Source: Gammaproteobacteria bacterium (GTDB lineage Bacteria; Pseudomonadota; Gammaproteobacteria; Ga0077554; Ga007554). From it: DNA of 64,000 nucleotides. Shown piece by piece: positions 58,802 to 64,000 of this stretch. Made by a program: the position numbers and the translations under genes. Where the stretch lies: assembly GCA_040183005.1 (NCBI GenBank), contig JAMPIW010000007.1, positions 124,001 through 188,000 on the forward strand, written 5' to 3'. The stretch's first letter is position 1, and each line of letters begins with the position of its first letter. The notes beneath the pieces were generated by a model that had not been told where the DNA came from, did not search any database, and saw nothing but the letters and a program-made list of their open reading frames with translations.

Positions 58802-59900
58802 ATGCTCGAAATCAATCCAGTCGTAAAACACATCAAAGATATGCAGGGGCGTTCCGATGCTCTGAGGGGGTATCTTTGACTATGATGTCAAAAAAGAACG
58901 CCTGACCGAGGTTGAGCGCGAGCTCGAAAATCCCGCCATCTGGAACAACCCCGAACGCGCCCAGGAGCTGGGGCGTGAGCGTGTCCAGTTGCTCCAGATC
59001 GTCGACACACTGAGTGGTCTGGGCGAGAGCCTGACGGACGCGCAGGCGCTGGTCGAGATGGCGGGCGAAGAGGACGATCAGGCCACAGTCGATGCGGTGG
59101 TCGCCGATCTAGACAAGTTGGAAAAAAAACTCGCCGAACTGGAATTTCGTCGCATGTTCTCCGGTGAGATGGATCACAACAACGCCTTCCTTGAAATCCA
59201 GTCCGGCTCCGGCGGCACAGAGGCGCAGGATTGGGCCAACATGCTGCTGCGCATGTATTTGCGCTGGGGCGAACGGCGTGGATTTGTCACCGAGCTGATT
59301 GAAGTGTCGCCTGCCGAAGTCGCGGGCATCAAGAGCGCCACGATCCGTTTTGAGGGCGAATACGCTTACGGCTGGCTGCGCACCGAGACCGGCGTGCACC
59401 GCCTGGTGCGCAAATCGCCGTTTGACTCCGGCAACCGTCGCCATACCTCGTTCTCTTCGGTGTTTGTCTCGCCCGAGGTTGATGACAGTATCGAGATCGA
59501 CATCAATCCAGCCGATCTTAGGGTTGACACCTACCGTGCCAGTGGCGCGGGTGGGCAGCACGTCAACCGCACAGAATCCGCGATCCGCATCACACATATG
59601 CCTAGCGGCATTGTTGTGGCGTGTCAGAGCGACCGTTCCCAGCACAAGAACCGTTCCACCGCCATGAAGCAGTTGCAAGCCAAGCTGTATGAGATGGAGA
59701 TGCAAAAGCGCCGCGCAACCCAGCAGATACTGGAGGATAGCAAGTCCGATATCGGCTGGGGCAGCCAGATTCGCTCCTATGTGCTCGACCAGTCGCGCAT
59801 CAAGGATCTGCGCACCGGCGTCGAAACCGGCAATACCCAGGCAGTGCTGGATGGCGATCTGGATGATTTCATCGAGGCCAGCTTAAAAAGCGGCCTGTGA
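58802..59900 (+). CDS. prfB: peptide chain release factor 2 (programmed +1 frameshift)
   Basis: RF2 recognises UAA and UGA stop codons. The gene is split by the classical autoregulatory frameshift. The ATG at 58802 opens a 25-codon frame ending in AGG GGG TAT CTT TGA C, with an internal Shine-Dalgarno-like AGGGGG and UGA at 58877-58879. A +1 shift at CTT continues in the frame from 58878 to 59900. The full product is 365 residues, as in E. coli. The peptidyl-tRNA hydrolysis motif GGQ is in [14 protein letters not shown]. When RF2 is scarce the UGA is read poorly and frameshifting raises synthesis. lysS follows, the usual order. Confidence 0.97.
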
Positions 59901-59911
59901 AAAAAGGTCAG

Positions 59912-59999
59912 TGTAGGGTGCGTTACACGCACCACATTAATTATGAGAATTGAGCGCTAAAGAAACGTCCTGAACGTGGTGCGTGAGACGCACCCTACA
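59912..59999. repeat. paired GGTGCGT/ACGCACC hairpin repeats, copy 4
   Basis: Two hairpins in inverted order lie between prfB and lysS: TGTAGGGTGCGTTACACGCACCAC at 59912-59935 and, on the right, the inverted version ending at 59999. The two outer arms are near-perfect complements. The CATTAATTAT and GAGCGCTAAA stretch between them recalls the flank of the longer copies. Confidence 0.8.
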
Positions 60000-60021
60000 A
60001 CTCGAACCCGGAATTACAAGA

Positions 60022-61521
60022 ATGACTGATCAAGACCCAATACAAGACGAACACCAGCTCATCGCAAACCGCCGCGCCAAACTGGCCGTATTGCGTGAAA
60101 AAGGCATTGCCTTCCCCACCGATTTTCGGCGCAACGTCGTGGCGGGTGAACTGCACGCCAAGTATGGCGATAAGGACAATGACTTTTTTGAAGCGCAGCC
60201 GGTACGTGTGAAAGTTGCCGGGCGCATGATGGCCAAGCGGCTCATGGGCAAGGCGAGCTTTACCCAATTGCAGGACATGTCTGGCCGCATCCAATTGTTT
60301 CTGCAGCGCGACACTCTGCCCGAAGGTGTTTACGAAGAGTTCAAGGCATGGGATGTCGGCGATATCCTCGGCACCGAGGGTGTGTTGTTCCGCACCAAGA
60401 CGGGCGAGCTTTCCGTAAAAGTCGAAGAGATCCGCCTACTGACCAAGGCGTTGCGCCCATTGCCGGAGAAATTCCACGGCCTGGCCGATCAGGAAACCCG
60501 TTACCGTCAGCGTTACCTCGACCTGATCGTCAACGAGGTAACACGCAACACTTTTCGCATGCGCACGGCGATTGTCGATTATATTCGCGCCTTCCTGAAT
60601 CAGCGTGATTTTCTCGAAGTGGAAACGCCGATGATGCAGGTGATTCCCGGTGGAGCAACGGCGCGCCCCTTCACTACTCATCACCATGCGCTGGACATGC
60701 AGTTATTTTTGCGTATTGCGCCGGAGTTATACCTGAAACGCCTAGTGGTCGGCGGTTTCGAGAAGGTCTACGAGATCAATCGCAATTTCCGCAACGAAGG
60801 TCTGTCCACGCGCCACAATCCCGAATTCACCATGCTGGAGTTTTATGAGGCTTACGCGGATTACCGCGATCTGATGGACCTCACCGAAGAACTGCTGCGT
60901 GGTATGGCGCAAACACTGCTGGGTACAACAATAATCACTTATCAGGGCGAACAATACGAGTTCGGTAAGCCGTTTGTGCGCATGACCCTGAAGGATTCCA
61001 TCCTGCATTTCAACCCGGAGATCACGCCATCGGCGCTGGAAGATCTGGGTACGGCCCGCGCCGTTGCGCAAGACCTCAAAATCCCGCTCAAGGACAGCTA
61101 TGGCCTGGGCAAGGTGCAAGTGGAGATCTTTGAAAAGACCGTCGAACACCGCCTGAAAAACCCGACTTTCATCACCGCCTATCCCACCGAGGTTTCGCCG
61201 CTGGCGCGCCGTAACGATGATGACCCGTCCATCACCGATCGCTTCGAATTCTTTGTTGGCGGGCGCGAGATCGCCAATGGCTTTTCGGAGTTGAACGACG
61301 CCGAGGATCAGGCTGAACGTTTTCGCAAACAGGTGCAGGAAAAAGATGCGGGCGATGACGAAGCCATGCATTTCGACGCCGACTACATCTGCGCCCTGGA
61401 ACATGGCATGCCGCCCACCGCAGGCGAGGGCATCGGTATTGATAGATTGACTATGCTGTTTGCCGACGCGCCGTCAATCCGCGACGTGCTGCTGTTTCCG
61501 CATATGCGGCCGGAGGGATAG
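60022..61521 (+). CDS. lysS: lysyl-tRNA synthetase, class II
   Basis: LysS charges tRNA-Lys. The 499-residue product has an N-terminal OB-fold anticodon-binding domain ([24 protein letters not shown]), class II motif 1 ([16 protein letters not shown]), motif 2 ([25 protein letters not shown]) and motif 3 ([12 protein letters not shown]). I chose the ATG at 60022 since the upstream part of the frame lies in the hairpin repeat. It follows prfB as in E. coli. Confidence 0.97.
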   Translation: MTDQDPIQDEHQLIANRRAKLAVLREKGIAFPTDFRRNVVAGELHAKYGDKDNDFFEAQPVRVKVAGRMMAKRLMGKASFTQLQDMSGRIQLFLQRDTLPEGVYEEFKAWDVGDILGTEGVLFRTKTGELSVKVEEIRLLTKALRPLPEKFHGLADQETRYRQRYLDLIVNEVTRNTFRMRTAIVDYIRAFLNQRDFLEVETPMMQVIPGGATARPFTTHHHALDMQLFLRIAPELYLKRLVVGGFEKVYEINRNFRNEGLSTRHNPEFTMLEFYEAYADYRDLMDLTEELLRGMAQTLLGTTIITYQGEQYEFGKPFVRMTLKDSILHFNPEITPSALEDLGTARAVAQDLKIPLKDSYGLGKVQVEIFEKTVEHRLKNPTFITAYPTEVSPLARRNDDDPSITDRFEFFVGGREIANGFSELNDAEDQAERFRKQVQEKDAGDDEAMHFDADYICALEHGMPPTAGEGIGIDRLTMLFADAPSIRDVLLFPHMRPEG

Positions 61522-61524
61522 TTT

Positions 61525-62523
61525 TTAAAACCGAACCACCGCCTCTACCATCGCAGCCATCGACTCCCAATTTGCCTGATTGAACTGTGTGTGACCTATT
61601 TTGCCATCAGCAAAGTAGGTCACGTCCTTGCCTGGATCGGTAGTCCATTTGCGGTGCTCCAGTGTGACATTGAGTAGAAAACTCCTGGCGATGGAATACG
61701 ATCCCCCCAGTGATGCGGTATAGCCATTGCCTCGCGCATAATGGGTAAAGCTCAAGGGACGGGCGAATTCGTCCCGCAAATTCCAGTTGGCTTCGGCGGA
61801 GTAATCCACCCAGTGGTATTCGAGGCTGGCGATGACGGCCAGTTTCGGCCCCGCCTGTAGCCAGGCGTCCATACCCACCCAGGGGCCTTTCCACTCGGCG
61901 TTGTATGTGGTGTTCAGACCGGGAAAGGCGCCGGTGGGCGGCCAAGTCTGGTAACCGTCGGTCATGATCAAGTTTTGCTGGTTGAGAGAATAACCCGCCA
62001 GCGGGGTGAGATTGATAAATTTTCCGACCGTTTTATCAAAAAAACGGAAGGTATGTCCCACGCCCAAGCTTGCATCGCGCACATTACCACCCGCCTTGTT
62101 GTTGGAGCGGGAAAACTCCATGGTGCGGTTGTCGCCCAGATAATCTGAGTCCTGATTTCGGCCTGTGATGATTTCTCCGTAGCTTGCTGCCCCGCGCATG
62201 ACCCAATCGTTCTTGTAGGTTATTTTGCCGCCCGCCCGTAGCTGGGCAATGTTCAGGTTGTCCCAGCTAAGTTCAGACAGGATGTTGGGGTTTGTTCCCA
62301 CTGATGTGCCGGCAATACTCCAATTGAGCCTGTCTTGACGGTAGCCCGCGCTTAGCGAGCCTTCCATTTGTACGTTAGGGGATGCGTGTACGGCGGGCGG
62401 CGCGGCGGCGAGCCCTAAAAGCAGTGCATATTGCAGGTCTTGTTTCATTGGTTCCGCTTGTGCTTGGGGCAGGCTAGCTGCGAATGCGGCAATGCATGCC
62501 GCCCTACGGTAGTAAATTTTCAT
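61525..62523 (-). CDS. predicted outer-membrane beta-barrel protein (omptin-like/Protochlamydia-type)
   Basis: This protein of up to 332 residues has alternating amphipathic strands with many aromatic residues and ends with a C-terminal Phe (EAVVRF), the BAM recognition signature. The repeated pattern of paired strands and long loops (SLSAGYRQDRLNWSIAGT, WVMRGAASYGEIITGR, AVIASLEYHWVDYSAEANW, FLLNVTLEHRKW) suggests about ten strands, like omptins. Two signal-like segments occur in series: residues 1-23 and, after a second Met at residue 26, another hydrophobic stretch ending AVHA. The real start may be the second Met (62448). The function is unknown; omptin catalytic residues were not confirmed. 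Confidence 0.75.
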   Translation of the reverse strand: MKIYYRRAACIAAFAASLPQAQAEPMKQDLQYALLLGLAAAPPAVHASPNVQMEGSLSAGYRQDRLNWSIAGTSVGTNPNILSELSWDNLNIAQLRAGGKITYKNDWVMRGAASYGEIITGRNQDSDYLGDNRTMEFSRSNNKAGGNVRDASLGVGHTFRFFDKTVGKFINLTPLAGYSLNQQNLIMTDGYQTWPPTGAFPGLNTTYNAEWKGPWVGMDAWLQAGPKLAVIASLEYHWVDYSAEANWNLRDEFARPLSFTHYARGNGYTASLGGSYSIARSFLLNVTLEHRKWTTDPGKDVTYFADGKIGHTQFNQANWESMAAMVEAVVRF

Positions 62524-62621
62524 GGTGCGCTTCCTGACAGACCGTTTTCCTTAATCTTCCTGCTAAAAACATCGGACATTCTGCCGATAGCTTTAGTAAT
62601 AGATGAAAAAAGGATGCGTTT

Positions 62622-63209
62622 ATGGAACCCCTGGTGATACATCCAACAGCTACAGCGCAGTGGCAAGCATTGGTTCTTGAGGCTGAGTCCGCCGCAGATC
62701 GTCGACTCAATGAGGAGACGGAAAGCTATCTGGTCTTTCTGCTGATGCGTTTTATGGGTGAGGCAGGGGCGGCAAAAAAAGTTCTTGCGCTGGACTATTT
62801 GCACGCCATGAATGAGATGGGCCGCGTCCGGCAGGGAAAATTGCGAGATATTGGCGATCTGTGTCTGATCCATGCCGGTCTGTTTCCAGTGCAGGCGGAG
62901 CGCCGCCGCGTTGCAGTGAGCTATTTTGTTGATCTTGGGCGTAGTGCTTACTTGCAGCTTGCCGGGTATCTGCATAATAGCGCGGCGGACACCTATGTTC
63001 ATCTTGCGCAGGATTTTATAGCATTGATGGATGTGCTGCAGAATATGCGCACTCTCGGCGGTAATAGTACCTCGTTGCTCGGCCCTTTGGCCGCCTATGA
63101 CCTGTGGAATGACACCGGTGCTCGCCATATTTACAGGTCCATGTGTGATGGCGCTAGTGCATTGCCAGTGAAGACGAGCGGGGGCGGCGGAAAACAAAAG
63201 TCTCACTAA
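62622..63209 (+). CDS. hypothetical protein, unrecognised
   Basis: The 195-residue protein (start MEPLVIHPTATAQWQALVLE) is predicted mostly helical and soluble. There is no signal peptide, membrane helix or known motif that I recognise. Conserved-looking stretches are ETESYLVFLLMRFMG, YFVDLGRSAYLQLAGYLH and VHLAQDFIALMDVLQNMR. The C-terminus is a low-complexity TSGGGGKQKS tail. It diverges from the outer-membrane barrel gene and lies upstream of glnA, with 337 bp between. Coding is likely, from frame length and helical composition, but the role is unknown. Confidence 0.75.
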   Translation: MEPLVIHPTATAQWQALVLEAESAADRRLNEETESYLVFLLMRFMGEAGAAKKVLALDYLHAMNEMGRVRQGKLRDIGDLCLIHAGLFPVQAERRRVAVSYFVDLGRSAYLQLAGYLHNSAADTYVHLAQDFIALMDVLQNMRTLGGNSTSLLGPLAAYDLWNDTGARHIYRSMCDGASALPVKTSGGGGKQKSH

Positions 63210-63359
63210 TCTCACAAAAATATCATCAAAACTCTTGCCAGCGGTACTCTTCCAGCGGTAATCTTCGCCGATCCGGGAGTTCTTATGGCGACACCCCGTA
63301 ATTTTTTGTTAGTCGGCAGCACACTTCAAGTCCTGATATAAATAAAGGCCGCGATAATT

Positions 63360-63376
63360 TGCTCTATTACGGTGCA
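63360..63376 (+). promoter_or_regulatory. putative NtrC-binding site 1 of glnA
   Basis: TGCTCTATTACGGTGCA resembles the NtrC dyad TGCACCA-N3-TGGTGCA, with a strong right half-site. Its centre lies 32 bp, about three helical turns, before that of site 2. Confidence 0.6.
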
Positions 63377-63391
63377 TTTTCTGTTTAAGTG

Positions 63392-63408
63392 TGCACATTA
63401 ATGGTGCG
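63392..63408 (+). promoter_or_regulatory. putative NtrC-binding site 2 of glnA
   Basis: TGCACATTAATGGTGCG matches the NtrC dyad well on both arms (TGCAC and GGTGC). Its centre is about 98 bp upstream of the predicted transcription start. Confidence 0.7.
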
Positions 63409-63471
63409 TTCGATAGCTTGCTTATGGCTGTTGCGGCTTTCAACCTGCTGAAGTAACTAATTAATTTTTTA

Positions 63472-63488
63472 TGGCATGCTTCGTGCTT
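63472..63488 (+). promoter_or_regulatory. sigma-54-type promoter of glnA
   Basis: TGGCATGCTTCGTGCTT has the required GG at -24 and GC at -12 separated by exactly 10 bp (consensus TGGCAC-N5-TTGC). Transcription would start near 63498, about 50 bp before glnA. Confidence 0.65.
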
Positions 63489-63546
63489 TTGCCGACCTAG
63501 ATTAGCTCATAACTAAACCCAGATTGCCCTTTGGAGGGGAGTTTAA

Positions 63547-64000
63547 ATGTCCGCAGAAACAGTTCTCAAAATGATTACAGACAACGAAGTGAAATTCGTT
63601 GATTTCCGTTTCACCGATACTCGTGGAAAAGAGCAGCATGTATCCGTGCCGGCTTCCACGCTTGATGCCGATGCTTTTAGTGAGGGCAAGATGTTCGACG
63701 GATCTTCCATTGCTGGCTGGAAGGGCATTGAAGAGTCCGACATGATTCTGATGCCTGATGCCGATACCGCAGTGATGGATCCGTTCTTCGACGAGAGCAC
63801 ACTGATTCTGCGTTGCGACATTCTGGAACCCCATACCATGAAGGGTTACGACCGTGACCCACGTTCGCTGGCGAAGCGTGCTGAGGCCTATCTGCAGTCC
63901 ACCGGCATTGCCGACACCGCGTTTTTTGGCCCGGAGCCTGAATTCTTTATCTTCGACGACGTGCGTTGGGGCGCGGACATGAGCGGCTCGTTCTGCAAGA
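63547..64000 (+). CDS. glnA: type I glutamine synthetase, partial (5' part)
   Basis: GlnA joins ammonia to glutamate with ATP. The first 151 codons are visible before the window ends. The translation starts [20 protein letters not shown], followed by [15 protein letters not shown], the signature [17 protein letters not shown] (type I beta) and [14 protein letters not shown] with the first metal-binding Glu residues. A strong GGAGGGG ribosome-binding site precedes the ATG. Upstream NtrC-like and sigma-54-like sites suggest nitrogen control. The C-terminal adenylylation site lies outside the window. Confidence 0.95.
   Translation, partial: MSAETVLKMITDNEVKFVDFRFTDTRGKEQHVSVPASTLDADAFSEGKMFDGSSIAGWKGIEESDMILMPDADTAVMDPFFDESTLILRCDILEPHTMKGYDRDPRSLAKRAEAYLQSTGIADTAFFGPEPEFFIFDDVRWGADMSGSFCK

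Larger units (their letters stand above)
63210..63546. other. 337-bp regulatory region before glnA
   Basis: No gene is seen. The region carries two NtrC-type sites (63360-63376 and 63392-63408) and a sigma-54-type promoter (63472-63488), annotated separately. A strong GGAGGGG ribosome-binding site lies just before the glnA start. Confidence 0.7.

Noticed and set aside
62520-63215. 231-codon minus-strand frame opposite the unknown gene
   Set aside because: It is histidine- and isoleucine-rich without motifs, and it runs into the promoter region of the barrel gene.

Overview
The window is a chromosomal segment of a Gammaproteobacterium. The protein families and gene order support this: bamD divergent from rluD-pgeF, tig-clpP-clpX-lon-hupB-tRNA-ppiD-fabI, lptD-surA-pdxA, a class I adenylate cyclase, a Pil-Chp chemosensory cluster, prfB with the UGA frameshift, and lysS. 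The order around tig to fabI followed by a peptide ABC transporter is closest to Pseudomonas, as I remember it. The glutamate-cysteine ligase is of the Acidithiobacillus type, which points away from enterics and Pseudomonas towards a sulfur-oxidiser-like (Chromatiales/Thiotrichales-type) lineage. That last step is inference and no species can be named.

Layout: 1-5.3 kb (minus strand) holds an AlgI-type MBOAT acyltransferase with a truncated SGNH-like partner, a nitroreductase, bamD, and a second BamD-like lipoprotein carrying a SPOR domain. 5.4-10.7 kb (plus) holds rluD, pgeF, a ZIP metal transporter, a GcvR-like ACT protein, def and radA. Two 143-bp palindromic repeats flank the ZIP gene. 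10.7-12.1 kb is an insertion sequence. 12.1-16.3 kb holds gshA-gshB-apbE-NusG_II in overlapping order, then a cold-shock gene. 16.6-26.8 kb is the protein quality-control block: tRNA-Leu, tig, clpP, clpX, lon, hupB, tRNA-Val, tRNA-Asp, ppiD and convergent fabI. 27.0-33.8 kb is a complete peptide-type ABC importer. 33.9-36.4 kb is a copper ATPase with its chaperone. 36.4-38.5 kb (minus) has acetate kinase and a degenerate GGDEF protein, divergent from class I adenylate cyclase. 41.5-43.7 kb has an esterase, a pentapeptide-repeat protein and an AmgK-like sugar kinase. 43.8-49.1 kb has lptD, surA, pdxA and a UPF0114 membrane protein. 49.5-58.7 kb is pilG-pilH-pilI-pilJ-chpA-chpC without pilK or chpB. 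58.8-64 kb has prfB, lysS, an outer-membrane barrel, an unknown protein and the start of glnA with a well-formed nitrogen-regulated promoter.

Themes: envelope biogenesis (two BamD homologues, LptD, SurA, PpiD, AmgK, FabI), proteolysis and folding (Tig, ClpXP, Lon, with a sigma-32-like promoter before lon), and second-messenger and surface signalling (adenylate cyclase, a GGDEF protein that has probably become a c-di-GMP receptor, Pil-Chp).

The most unusual material is non-coding. Two 143-bp elements share conserved blocks while three helices change sequence in a compensatory way. A separate family of GGTGCGT/ACGCACC hairpin repeats occurs at four loci. The BamD-SPOR paralogue is the most interesting protein-coding novelty.
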